From Actinoalloteichus fjordicus (lineage in GTDB: Bacteria; Actinomycetota; Actinomycetes; Mycobacteriales; Pseudonocardiaceae): DNA of 64,000 nucleotides. The position numbers and the translations under genes were made by a program. The notes under the pieces are model-generated. The model made no database searches and was not told where the DNA came from. It was given only the letters and a program-made list of their open reading frames with translations. Numbering within the stretch: the stretch's first letter is position 1; every line of letters starts with the position of its first letter. Location: the NCBI RefSeq assembly GCF_001941625.1, contig NZ_CP016076.1:3968001-4032000 (forward strand). Direction: 5' to 3'. Positions 18,121 to 26,899 of this stretch are shown here, piece by piece.

Positions 18121-19320
18121 ATGACAACAGGCCATTCCGAGGTAACGCTGCTGCCCACGCTGCGCGAGCGCCCGTTGGATCCTCCCGACGAGCTGGCCCG
18201 GCTGCGTGAGCGACAGCCCATCGCCAGGATGACCTACCCGGACGGACATCTGGGCTGGCTGGTGACCAGCCACGCCGCCGCGCGAGCGATACTCGCCGAC
18301 CGTCGCTTCAGCTCTCGACAGGACCTGATGCGCGCCTCGCTCCCGCACATCGTCGCGCAGGAGCCGCAGACGCCCGCCGATCCGGGGAACTTCATCCGGC
18401 TGGACCCGCCCGACCACACCAGGTACCGGCAGCTGCTCGCGGGACAGTTCACCATGCGTCGCATGCGCAGCCTCCAGCCGAGGGTGGAGCACATCGTCGA
18501 GGGTCTGCTCGACGAGATGGAGCGTCAGGAGGCCCCGACCGACCTGGTGCGGAGCTTCTCCCTGCCCATCGCCTCGATGGTGATCTGCGAGCTGCTCGGC
18601 GCCCCGTACTCCGAACTCGACGAGTTTCAGCATCACACGGCGGTGCTGCTGACCCTGACCTCGACGATCGATCAGATCCAGGAGGCGGCCGTCAGCGTGA
18701 ACGAGTTCGTGCGCAGGCTCGTGCTCAGCAAGCGCCGGGAGCCGACCGACGACATCCTCGGCAGGCTGATGGCCGAGAACGACCTGTCCGACGAGGAGCT
18801 GACCAACATCGCCTTCCTCCTGCTGGCCGCCGGGCACGAGACGACCGCGAACATGCTGTCGCTGGGCACCTACACCCTGCTGTGCCATCCGGAGCAGCTC
18901 GAACGGCTGCGCACCGACCCGGCGTTGATCGACGACGCCGTGGAGGAGCTGCTGCGCTACCTCACCATCTTCCACATCGGACCCTCGCGGACCGCATTGG
19001 CCGACGTCGAGCTGGACGGCCACCTGATCAAGGCAGGCGACACGGTCACTCTCTCGCTCAGCGCCGCCGACCGCGACCCGGAGAAGTTCGCCGATCCGGA
19101 TCGGTTCGACGTCACGCAGGCGGCAGGCGGTCACCTCGCCTTCGGCCACGGTGTGCATCAGTGTCTCGGTCAGCAGCTCGCCCGCATGCAGATGCGCGTC
19201 GGATACACCGCGCTCATCAGGCGATTCCCGACGCTGCGGCTCGCCGTCGAACCTGCGGAGGTGCCGATGCGGGACGACATGACCATCTATGGGCTGCGCA
19301 GGCTCCCGGTCACCTGGTAG
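18121..19320 (+). CDS. Cytochrome P450, probable macrolide hydroxylase
   Basis: 399 aa from the ATG at 18121, which has an AGAAGGAG site 8 bp upstream; the frame is open 72 bp further back. All P450 hallmarks are present: I-helix LLAAGHETT, ExxR in EELLRY, and heme loop FGHGVHQCLG with Cys348. The sequence resembles the CYP105/CYP107 macrolide oxidases. It is convergent with the adjacent glycosyltransferase and is the only intact P450 in the window. In a fidaxomicin-type pathway P450s hydroxylate the C2-methyl (C20) and C18; which one this does is unknown. Confidence 0.9.
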   Translation: MTTGHSEVTLLPTLRERPLDPPDELARLRERQPIARMTYPDGHLGWLVTSHAAARAILADRRFSSRQDLMRASLPHIVAQEPQTPADPGNFIRLDPPDHTRYRQLLAGQFTMRRMRSLQPRVEHIVEGLLDEMERQEAPTDLVRSFSLPIASMVICELLGAPYSELDEFQHHTAVLLTLTSTIDQIQEAAVSVNEFVRRLVLSKRREPTDDILGRLMAENDLSDEELTNIAFLLLAAGHETTANMLSLGTYTLLCHPEQLERLRTDPALIDDAVEELLRYLTIFHIGPSRTALADVELDGHLIKAGDTVTLSLSAADRDPEKFADPDRFDVTQAAGGHLAFGHGVHQCLGQQLARMQMRVGYTALIRRFPTLRLAVEPAEVPMRDDMTIYGLRRLPVTW

Positions 19321-19352
19321 CAGGCGAGGGAGAACTCGCGGTCGAGCCCTGA

Positions 19353-19418
19353 CGAGCCGGCCGAGGGCAGGGCTGCCGAAACGCTGGAGAGCGATCCCCA
19401 GGCACCACGGCCGGCTCG
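19353..19418. terminator. Candidate bidirectional terminator between convergent P450 and GT genes
   Basis: Arms cgagccggccg (19353-19363) and cggccggctcg (19408-19418) are perfect 11-bp complements with a 44-bp loop, placed between two convergent stop codons. The long loop lowers confidence. Confidence 0.4.
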
Positions 19419-19425
19419 GTCGGGT

Positions 19426-20694
19426 TCAGCCCTCGGTGCGGTACTTCATCGTCATGCTCTCCAGGATCGGGACCAGCTCGCCGGGCGTCGGGTCCGCCAG
19501 GCTCTCCTGTCGCAGCCGGGCGGCGCTCTCCTGGAAGGAGGGCTCCGTCAGCATCCGTACCAGACCGGCCCTGACCTCGGCACCGGTGAGATCTGCCGAG
19601 TGGATGTGCAGGCCTGCACCGAGGTCCGTCAGCTGCCGTGCCTTGAGCACCGTGTCGAACATGTTCGGGATGATGAGCTGCGGCACTCCTGCGGCCAGCG
19701 CGGTCGAGTAGGTTCCCGCCCCGCCATGGTGGACCACCGCCGCACAGGTGGGCAGCAGGGCATGGAGCGGCACGAACTCGACGGCTCGCACGTTCGGATG
19801 GCGTAACGAGTCCGCCAACGCCGCCTGCTGCCGCTCGGTGAGGGTGACGACCACCTCGGCATCGAGGTCCGCGATCGCGTCGAGAATCATGCCGATGTCC
19901 TGTTGCCCGGGGCCCGGCACGTGTTCGTATTCGCGTTGACTGATACCGATCGTGACACAGATACGTGGCCGCGTCGACGGTTCCCGCAGCCAATTCGGAA
20001 TAGGCGATCGGCCGTTATAAGGAACGTATTGCATAGGCACCGACGGCGTCGCGGCGGCGAGCCTCGTGGCGGCGGGCATCGGGTCGATCGTCCACTGCCC
20101 GTTCACCACGTCCTCGTGAAAGGTCGCGCCGTGGCGCTGGAGAACATCGGTCAGCCACTCGGCCTGCAGGTCGGTCTGCTCCCCGGCTGGGCGCCCGTCC
20201 CGCAGCGCGACGAAGTGCTCGCGAGTGCGCGTCCAGACGTCCTGACCCCAGAGCAGCCGCGCGTGTGCCGCGCCGGTCACCCGCGCCGCCACCGCGCCCG
20301 CGAACGTGATCGGCTCCCAGATGACCAGGTCAGGACGCCAGTCGACGGCAAAATCGACCAGATCGTCCACCATCGAGTCGTTGAAGGGGATGACCCCGGC
20401 CTTGAGGAACGACCGGTAGCCCCTGGTGAGCTCCTCCCAGTCGAGCGACTCGGGTTCGAGGCCGAAGATCTCGACAGGCTTCGCGATGTCGTCGTCGGCG
20501 TTCGCAACGATCTCGGCTGTGCTGAAGTCGGCGCCGACCGACACGGCGGGCAGCCCCGCCTCGGTGATCACGTCGGTCAGTATCGGCTGACTGGCGACCA
20601 CGACCTCGTGGCCTGCCACCCGAAAAGCCCATGCCAACGGAACCATCGGATACAGGTGAGTTCTCGCCGAGAACGTGGTGAACAGGACGCGCAT
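19426..20694 (-). CDS. Macrolide GT1 glycosyltransferase (DesVII/EryCIII/TylM2-like)
   Basis: 422 aa, GT-B fold. The N-terminus MRVLFTTFSARTHLYPMVPLAWAFRVAGHEV is the acceptor side; the donor-binding motif is VVHHGGAGTYSTALAAGVPQLIIP with His322-His323. This pattern belongs to antibiotic glycosyltransferases that attach dTDP-deoxysugars such as desosamine or mycaminose. Many of these need a P450-like helper protein (DesVIII/EryCII/TylM3); none is seen intact here. The ATG has a GGAGG site. It is likely one of two sugar-attachment steps; the aminosugar genes at 26.9-30.4 kb fit as its donor supply, but pairing is inferred. Confidence 0.9.
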   Translation of the reverse strand: MRVLFTTFSARTHLYPMVPLAWAFRVAGHEVVVASQPILTDVITEAGLPAVSVGADFSTAEIVANADDDIAKPVEIFGLEPESLDWEELTRGYRSFLKAGVIPFNDSMVDDLVDFAVDWRPDLVIWEPITFAGAVAARVTGAAHARLLWGQDVWTRTREHFVALRDGRPAGEQTDLQAEWLTDVLQRHGATFHEDVVNGQWTIDPMPAATRLAAATPSVPMQYVPYNGRSPIPNWLREPSTRPRICVTIGISQREYEHVPGPGQQDIGMILDAIADLDAEVVVTLTERQQAALADSLRHPNVRAVEFVPLHALLPTCAAVVHHGGAGTYSTALAAGVPQLIIPNMFDTVLKARQLTDLGAGLHIHSADLTGAEVRAGLVRMLTEPSFQESAARLRQESLADPTPGELVPILESMTMKYRTEG

Positions 20695-20911
20695 GAATCC
20701 TCCCCAGGCCGGAAATCAATCGACGTCACGGTCAGGCTGTTCGTGGTCTCCGGTTGAGGGTAACGGAACTCCACGAGAAATCGACTTCGTCATGCGGATC
20801 GATTTCCCCGCCATGACGTCTCAAGGGGCGCCTGCCGGCCGATGCATACCCGTCCATCGCCGTGGGCCGGTGAGAGACGGGGGCCGCCGTCCCCCACCGG
20901 CCGCCGACCGA

Positions 20912-23158
20912 TCAGCTCAGGGGAGCACCGGCCGCAGCGACCTCCAGGCCTTCGAGGACGGCGGGCAGGGGCGCGGAGTGGACCACGATCAGTTTCTGGG
21001 TGGCCCTGGTGAGCGCGACATAGAGTTCCGCCGCGCCGTGCAGCGGGTTGGCCAGGATCTGGTGCGGCTCGACGACCACGACCAGGTCGAACTCCAGCCC
21101 CTTGGACGCCTGCGGAGTGATGACGGCCGCGTCGACTCCGAACTTCCCGAGTTCGAGGGTCAGGCCCTCCGGCACGATCACCACCGCCGCGCCCTCCTCC
21201 GGAGCCGTGCGGATCGCCTCGGCCACGGCAGCAGCCAGTTCGGCAGAACTCGTCTCGCGGGCCTGCGGCCGGATGCCGTTGCTGCGAATCGACTCCGGGG
21301 TCGCAAGAGACGGGTCCAGTTCGGCGAGGACCTTGCTCGCCACCTCCATGATCTCCGAGGGCGTCCGGTAGTTGATCGTCAGCTCCCGGAAGATCCACCG
21401 CTGCGGCACGTACTCGTCGAGCATCGCGCCCCAGGTACGCGCGCCCGCCGTGGACTGCCGCTGCGACAGGTCACCGACGATCGTCATCGACTTGGTCGGG
21501 CAGCGACGCATGAGGACTCGCCAGTCCATCTCGGACAGTTCTTGCGCCTCGTCGACCACGACGTGCCCATAGGTCCACTCGCGGTCGCTCGACGCCCGCG
21601 TGGCGATGTCGCGACCGTCGCGCTCCTGGTTCCGGTCGGCGAGAGTCTCGGCGTCCACGACGTCGACTGCCCGCAGCGTCTCGCCGTCGAGGTCCTCGTC
21701 GGTGTCCAGCACCTGGAGCACGCCCTTGGTGTATTGGACGTGCTCCAGCCGCTCCCGCTCGGCCCGCTTCTCCGCGCTGTGGTCGACGCCGAGGAACTCC
21801 ACCGCCTCGTCGAGCAGTGGGGCGTCGGAGACCGTCCAGGCGTCGCCCGCCTCGCGGTACAGGCTCATTCTGTCCGCATCGGACAGTGCCGACGCGGCCG
21901 CCTCGATACGCCCACGGTCGCTGAACAGGTCGGCGAGCAGTCGTTGCGGCGTCAGGAACGGCCACAACCGATTCACGGCCCGGACGACGTCGTCACTGCC
22001 CTTCAGCGCGGCGGCGGTGTCGGCGGCGAGCTCGGCCCGCAGCACGGTGTCACGCTTGTCCAGCCATCCCTTGCCGATCTGATTCACCGCCCGCGTCACC
22101 AAGCCCTCGACGAGGTGCTGGTGGAAGACCTCGCGCGCGTCGTTGTGCAGCAGGCCGGTGTCGCGGGTGTACTGCCGGGCCCGCTCGGCCAGCTTGGCGT
22201 CGACCTTGAGGTCGTCGACGTGGTCCAGGTCGATCGAGATCGGCGCGTCCGGCAGCTCCTGACGATCGGCGACGGCGGCCTTCAGCACGTCGACCATGGC
22301 CAGAGATCCCTTGACGCGCTTGGCGTCCGGGCCTTCCTCCCTGGTGGCCACGACACCCGGCATCAGCATTCCCGTCGTGGCGAACACGACGCTGGTCTCG
22401 CCGAGCGACGGCAGGACGTTGCCGACGTAGTCGAGGAAGCCCTCGTTCGGGCCGACCACCAGCACGCCTCGCCTGGCGAGCCGGTCCCGGTGGTTGTAGA
22501 GCAGGTGCGCGACGCGGTGCAGGGCCACGGCGGTCTTCCCGGTGCCGGGGCCGCCCTGGATCACCACGACCCCGCCGTGGCCGAGGCGGATGATCTCGTC
22601 CTGTTCGGACTGGATCGTGGCGACGATATCGCGCATCTGCCCTTCGCGCGGGGCGTTGAGCGCCGCGAGGAGCGCGCTGTCGGCGTCTCCCCCGCCCTCG
22701 GCGACGTCGAGGTCGAGCACGTCGTCGTGAAAGTCGACGATCTCGTGCCCGCGCGAGCGGAAGTGACGGCGCCGCACCAGACCCTCGGGCTTCGCGACGG
22801 TGGCACAGTAGAACGGCCTGCTGGCAGGCGCCCGCCAGTCGATCACCAGCGGCTCGTAGTCGTCCTCTTCGTCGAACAGCCCGATCCGGCCGATGTAGGT
22901 GGTCTCGCCGTCGGTGTCGTCGATCCGACCGAAGCACAGGCCGGAGTCCGCGACCTTCAGCGCGTGGATCCGGGTCGTGAGGTGGTCCACCGAGGCCTGC
23001 TGCTGCCAGCGCGCCTGCGGGCTGGTCGCGGTGCTGTCACGCAGGTTCCGTTCAAGCTCCTGCTCCGCCTTTCGCCTCTCCTCGTCGAGCTTCTCGTAGA
23101 GGGACGCGACGTACTCGCGTTCCGCCGCCAGCTCGGCCGCGAACTCGAAGGTTGACAA
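20912..23158 (-). CDS. helR: HelD/HelR-type RNA polymerase-recycling ATPase, candidate self-resistance
   Basis: 748 aa from a TTG start with a GAGG site. HelD-family proteins use UvrD-like ATPase domains to pry RNA polymerase off DNA; the actinobacterial HelR branch also removes rifamycins from the enzyme. Order seen: an N-terminal charged coiled coil (about residues 5-65), Walker A QGGPGTGKTAVALHR (202-216), Walker B VVDEAQELSEMDW, helicase-type ITPQASKGLEFDLVVV and the closing YVALTRATQKLIVV. The length matches HelD of mycobacteria (about 740 aa). It lies between two glycosyltransferase genes of the macrolide cluster. Fidaxomicin-type macrolides inhibit RNA polymerase, so protection of the host enzyme is a strong inference. 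No rifamycin-associated element was found upstream. Confidence 0.88.
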   Translation of the reverse strand: MSTFEFAAELAAEREYVASLYEKLDEERRKAEQELERNLRDSTATSPQARWQQQASVDHLTTRIHALKVADSGLCFGRIDDTDGETTYIGRIGLFDEEDDYEPLVIDWRAPASRPFYCATVAKPEGLVRRRHFRSRGHEIVDFHDDVLDLDVAEGGGDADSALLAALNAPREGQMRDIVATIQSEQDEIIRLGHGGVVVIQGGPGTGKTAVALHRVAHLLYNHRDRLARRGVLVVGPNEGFLDYVGNVLPSLGETSVVFATTGMLMPGVVATREEGPDAKRVKGSLAMVDVLKAAVADRQELPDAPISIDLDHVDDLKVDAKLAERARQYTRDTGLLHNDAREVFHQHLVEGLVTRAVNQIGKGWLDKRDTVLRAELAADTAAALKGSDDVVRAVNRLWPFLTPQRLLADLFSDRGRIEAAASALSDADRMSLYREAGDAWTVSDAPLLDEAVEFLGVDHSAEKRAERERLEHVQYTKGVLQVLDTDEDLDGETLRAVDVVDAETLADRNQERDGRDIATRASSDREWTYGHVVVDEAQELSEMDWRVLMRRCPTKSMTIVGDLSQRQSTAGARTWGAMLDEYVPQRWIFRELTINYRTPSEIMEVASKVLAELDPSLATPESIRSNGIRPQARETSSAELAAAVAEAIRTAPEEGAAVVIVPEGLTLELGKFGVDAAVITPQASKGLEFDLVVVVEPHQILANPLHGAAELYVALTRATQKLIVVHSAPLPAVLEGLEVAAAGAPLS

Positions 23159-23649
23159 CTTGCCTCACATCCACTAGGATCATTATAGGATTTTTGTGCC
23201 TCTTCATCCGGCACTATACCGCAGTGGATCTCTGCGCTCTCGACCATGGCGTCTGCGTGGGTCTGTGCGACCGTCGGTTCCTGTCTCCCGAAGCGTCCAT
23301 CCGTCGATTCCTCAGCGGCCGACGTCGGCCGGAATCGGAGATCGTCCTTCCTCCTTCCGCTGAGCCCTCGTGCCTCCCCCGGCCGGAACGTCCGGACTCC
23401 GTCATCCCGCACGGGATCGCTCTGTCGGTCCTCCTCGAGATCGCCTCCCACACGCCGCCGCACCGCAGGACACCGACTCCCTTCACCACGGCAGGACTTC
23501 TCTGCCTCACCGTGACGTCGCGGGCGACGGCGGTCATCGCGCGTCATCGCCCGCAGCCGCCGCACCACTCTGCCGACAGGACCGCCCGCACCGAGACGCC
23601 CTCGTCGACGTCCGCATCGCCCACCTCGGGACCGCCGACGTCGGCGGCC
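23159..23649. other. 491-bp intergenic region with probable helR promoter
   Basis: On the minus strand a perfect TATAAT (plus coordinates 23182-23187) lies 24-29 bp upstream of the helR TTG start, in an AT-rich pocket. I see no good -35 hexamer. The rest shows only shadow frames. Confidence 0.45.
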
Positions 23650-24921
23650 TCAGACCGGCCGCGCGCCCCGGGCGCGGAGCAGCTCCTCGACGTGGTCGGC
23701 CGCCAGGCGGGCGCCCCCGGCCCGCTCGATGTCAGCCTGCATGTCTCGCAGTCGATCCCGCACCGACGCGCTGTCCGACACCGCCAGGACCGCCGTCCGC
23801 AGGGTCTCCCCGGTCACGTCGTCCGAGGGCAGGAGGCGGCCGAGTCCTAGTTCGGCGACTCGCTCGGCGTTGGCGTACTGCTCCGGATGCCGGGGCACGA
23901 CGACCAGCGGGACGCCGAAGGAAAGCGATCCCATGATCGACCCCATACCGCCGGGACAGACGAACACCGCCGCATGGGCCAGGACCTCGGCCTGCGGGAT
24001 CCACGGGTGCACCTCGACGTTCGGCGGCAACGGTCCGACCGCCGCCTCGCCGACCTTGTCCCCGATGGTCATCACGACATGCCACGGCAGGTCTTCGAAC
24101 GCGGTAGCACAGACGCGGAAGAAATCGGGACGATCGTTGTCCACCGTGCCCAGCGAGATCAGCACGACGGGTAGGCCGTCGCCGGGCGGACTCCACCGCG
24201 ACTCCTGGGGAAGCAGGCTCGTCCGTGGGCGACAGGGACCGACGAAGGCGTGGTCAGCACCGAATGTCTCGCCCTGGAACTGGAACTCCCGAGGGATGAA
24301 CACCAGGCTCAGTTCGGTGTCGCCGGGGAAGAAGCCCGTCTGATCGTCGGTGGTCAGACCGTGCGAGGCGCGGAACTCCGCGAGCCGGGTGTCGACCTCC
24401 TGCATCGCCGGATGAGCGAAGTCGATCTGATCGACGCCGACGGACAGCCGCTCCTGGAGCGAGAAGTGCTCATTGGAGGCGAAGACGGGCAGCAGCCTCG
24501 CCACGGGCCGGTCCCACTTCTGCGCCAGGACGCCGCCGGGCAGGTAGAAGATGATGTCGCACAGCAGGACGTCGGGGACGTCATCGGACAAGCGGGCAGC
24601 GACCACGTCACACGCCGCCGATGTCTCGACCACGAGCCGCAGGCTCGCCTCGGCGATCTCGTCGACGGTCGGGTCGACCAACGGCGGCTCCACGCTCAAC
24701 GGGACGTCGTAGCGCACGATCTCGGCCCCGGTCGCCGCGATGTCGTCGGCGCCGAGGTCTCCGACGAAACAGGTGACCCGATTCCCCCTGCGCACCAGTT
24801 CGGCCACGACCTCCACCGCAGGCATGGTGTGCCCGTGCGCCGGATAGAGCATGCAGGCGATGTGCCTGCGGTCATGCCCTGGAGCCGTCGTCGAATCCGG
24901 TTCGGATCGTCGTTCCGTCAT
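23650..24921 (-). CDS. GT1 glycosyltransferase, MGT subfamily (OleD/OleI-like)
   Basis: 423 aa from the ATG at 24921 (GGAGGAG site); the frame is open 60 bp further. The acceptor-side active His lies in YPAHGHTMPAVEVV. The C-terminal donor motif reads FVCPGGMGSIMGSLSFGVPLVVVP. Relatives have H-x-G-x-G/S here, but Pro323 replaces the His that binds the sugar-nucleotide phosphate. The rest (HPEQYANAERVAELGLG) is normal. It either attaches a second sugar or, like OleD/OleI, inactivates the macrolide inside the cell. The start lies 50 bp inside the upstream SDR gene, so the two are co-transcribed. Confidence 0.88.
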   Translation of the reverse strand: MTERRSEPDSTTAPGHDRRHIACMLYPAHGHTMPAVEVVAELVRRGNRVTCFVGDLGADDIAATGAEIVRYDVPLSVEPPLVDPTVDEIAEASLRLVVETSAACDVVAARLSDDVPDVLLCDIIFYLPGGVLAQKWDRPVARLLPVFASNEHFSLQERLSVGVDQIDFAHPAMQEVDTRLAEFRASHGLTTDDQTGFFPGDTELSLVFIPREFQFQGETFGADHAFVGPCRPRTSLLPQESRWSPPGDGLPVVLISLGTVDNDRPDFFRVCATAFEDLPWHVVMTIGDKVGEAAVGPLPPNVEVHPWIPQAEVLAHAAVFVCPGGMGSIMGSLSFGVPLVVVPRHPEQYANAERVAELGLGRLLPSDDVTGETLRTAVLAVSDSASVRDRLRDMQADIERAGGARLAADHVEELLRARGARPV

Positions 24922-25711
24922 GGTGCTCCTCCGCTCGCAACCGGGCAGGTGTGCGCGAGGCCTCGTCCGCGATCGGCGCAACGTACCGATGAATCAGCCG
25001 TTCGAGGTATCCAGGGCCGAAGCCGTAGGTGGCGACCTCGGGAACCAGCTCGCGCAGCCGGGCGATCGACACGGCTGCTCCGCCTGCGGACCCGGTCACG
25101 AAGTCCCAGCGCGCGGATCTGTTCAGCCGCGCCTCGATGCCGGCGACGATGCGGTCGACCGGCTGCGGAGTCCCGGAGGCGACGTTGACCACGGTGCGGC
25201 ACACCTTCGCGGCCAGCAGGCGGTCCAGGATCTCCATCAGGTGGCTCACGTCGAGCAGATCACGATGACTGCCCTGGTACACGGTCACCACGCCCGAGGT
25301 GATCTGCGCCGTCAGGGAGGGCACCAGCTGATGCGGGGGCTGCCCGTCACCGACCAGGGAGCTGAGCCGCAGGGTCAGCCAGTTCGCTCCGGAGACCGCG
25401 ATCATCGACTCGAGGTCGAACTTGTGTCGTCCGTAGGGCGAGATCGGCGAGATCGGGTCGTCCTCGGCGTGCGGTCCGCCCTCGCTGCCGTACAGACCGG
25501 AGGCTGCTGTGGACAGGAAGACCACCGTCCGGTTCTCGGCCCGACAGCGTCGAGTGACCTCCTCGACGAGAGTCAGTTCCCGAGCGAACTCCGCAACGCT
25601 GTTCGCCGTGGTGCGGGACACGCCTGCCGCAATAATGGTCGTGTCCGGATGGTGATCAAAAAAGTAGGTGCGTAGATGTCGCGCAATGAACCCGTTCCCG
25701 ATGACCTCCAT
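24872..25711 (-). CDS. NAD-dependent sugar epimerase/reductase (dTDP-4-ketohexose reductase-like SDR)
   Basis: 279 aa, extended short-chain dehydrogenase. The N-terminal nucleotide loop is VIGNGFIARHL, the catalytic Ser lies in FLSTAASGLYG, and the Tyr-x3-Lys pair is Tyr93/Lys97 in SPYGRHK. These features match 4-ketoreductases and epimerases of deoxysugar pathways. Mycaminose-type sugars need no 4-ketoreduction, so this gene points to a second sugar or to a different branch. The ATG at 25711 follows AAGGGGAA. It overlaps the glycosyltransferase by 50 bp and is divergent from the FkbM methyltransferase. Confidence 0.78.
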   Translation of the reverse strand: MEVIGNGFIARHLRTYFFDHHPDTTIIAAGVSRTTANSVAEFARELTLVEEVTRRCRAENRTVVFLSTAASGLYGSEGGPHAEDDPISPISPYGRHKFDLESMIAVSGANWLTLRLSSLVGDGQPPHQLVPSLTAQITSGVVTVYQGSHRDLLDVSHLMEILDRLLAAKVCRTVVNVASGTPQPVDRIVAGIEARLNRSARWDFVTGSAGGAAVSIARLRELVPEVATYGFGPGYLERLIHRYVAPIADEASRTPARLRAEEHHDGTTIRTGFDDGSRA

Positions 25712-25928
25712 CAATTCCCCTTCGCGACCACAGCGCCCTTGATTCGATCATTTGAGAACGCCGACCCCGGTCGGACGCTACCGGAGCCAATAATCCGCGA
25801 GCAACCCCTACCGATCGACCCCTAGTTTCTTGCCTGCCATGGCGATGCCGGGATAACCTATCGCTGTCGCGAGCTATCAGCTCGCCCCACTTCGCAGCGG
25901 GTGGCGCGTCGACCAGGAGGAATCGAGC
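25712..25928. promoter_or_regulatory. Divergent promoter region with repeated ACCCCTA motif
   Basis: The 217 bp between the divergent SDR and FkbM genes contain ACCCCTA at 25804-25810 and 25818-25824 (14-bp spacing). The same heptamer occurs once upstream of ccr at 32067-32073, and the variant ACCCCTT upstream of the ketoisomerase and of the 27.7-kb methyltransferase. It could be the site of the LAL regulator encoded at 32781-35549; this is inference. Confidence 0.35.
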
Positions 25929-26699
25929 ATGACCGAACTTCATTTCGTGCAGTTCACCGAGGATCTCGGCAGTTATACGCCGTCCCAGCACCCGGAGTAC
26001 GGGCCTCATGAGGCGATGTACATCTACTCAGAGATCTTCGAGAACCGCTCGTATCTGAAGAATCAGGTCACCCTGCCTGCCGACGCCCTCATCATCGACG
26101 CAGGCGCGAACATCGGAATCTTCGCGCTCTTCATGAAACAGGAGTTCCCGCGCGCCGAGATCCTGGCCTTCGAGCCGATTCCGGAGATCTTCGAGGCCTT
26201 GACCCGGAACATCGAACTACAGGCCCTCGAATCGGTGTCCTCCTTTCCGATCGGACTGGGCGACACGGACGGAGAGGTAAGTTTCACCTATTATCCGTCG
26301 CTCCCCAGCAATTCGACCAGATACCCAGCGGACAAGGAGCTCAGTCGGCATTTGATGACCGGCCTCATGGGTGCCGAGGCCGCTAGTCGAATCTACACGG
26401 GCAGCGAGATCACGGTCCCGATCGCGCGGCTGTCGACGGTGCTCCGCAGGCACGGGAGCACTCGTCAGGTCGACCTGCTCAAGATCGACGTCGAGGGCGC
26501 GGAGCTGGACGTGCTGCGCGGCATCGACGACGCAGACTGGCCGAGGATCCGCCAGGTGGTCGCCGAGGTCGAGGACTTCCACGGGCGCCTCTCGGCGTTC
26601 TGCACGCTGTTGCAGGAGAAGGGCTTCTCAGTCGTCGACGAGGCCGCGGACGGCCTGTCGGGATCGAAGAATCACATGGTGTACGCCGTTCGGGCCTGA
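25929..26699 (+). CDS. FkbM-family SAM methyltransferase
   Basis: 256 aa. SAM-binding motif I is LIIDAGANIGIFALFM, followed by ILAFEPIPEIFEAL; the family hallmark VDLLKIDVEGAELDVLRG is clear. FkbM enzymes O-methylate polyketides and sugars. The ATG has an AGGAGG site. It lies 200 bp upstream of the aminosugar N-methyltransferase on the same strand. Likely job: O-methylation of a sugar or of the macrolide; the position cannot be read from sequence. Confidence 0.88.
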   Translation: MTELHFVQFTEDLGSYTPSQHPEYGPHEAMYIYSEIFENRSYLKNQVTLPADALIIDAGANIGIFALFMKQEFPRAEILAFEPIPEIFEALTRNIELQALESVSSFPIGLGDTDGEVSFTYYPSLPSNSTRYPADKELSRHLMTGLMGAEAASRIYTGSEITVPIARLSTVLRRHGSTRQVDLLKIDVEGAELDVLRGIDDADWPRIRQVVAEVEDFHGRLSAFCTLLQEKGFSVVDEAADGLSGSKNHMVYAVRA

Positions 26700-26899
26700 G
26701 GTCCCGCGCGCCGGAACCGCGCACGCCCTGCGGAGATCTCCGCAGTTCCGTCCGACCTGGTCTCGACAATGCCTCGCGGCAGCGTCTCACAGCAATGCCC
26801 GCCGCAATCTCCACCCGGCGACGTCCGTTCGGCGGGAGTCCGGATATCGACGACTCCGGACGCAGTGGCGACCACCCCAGCACTCCAAGGAGTCCTCTC

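Noticed and set aside
23159-23300. Rifamycin-associated element upstream of helR
   Set aside because: No GGGGCTTGCGGCAAGGCCCC-like palindrome is present; only a TATAAT box is seen.
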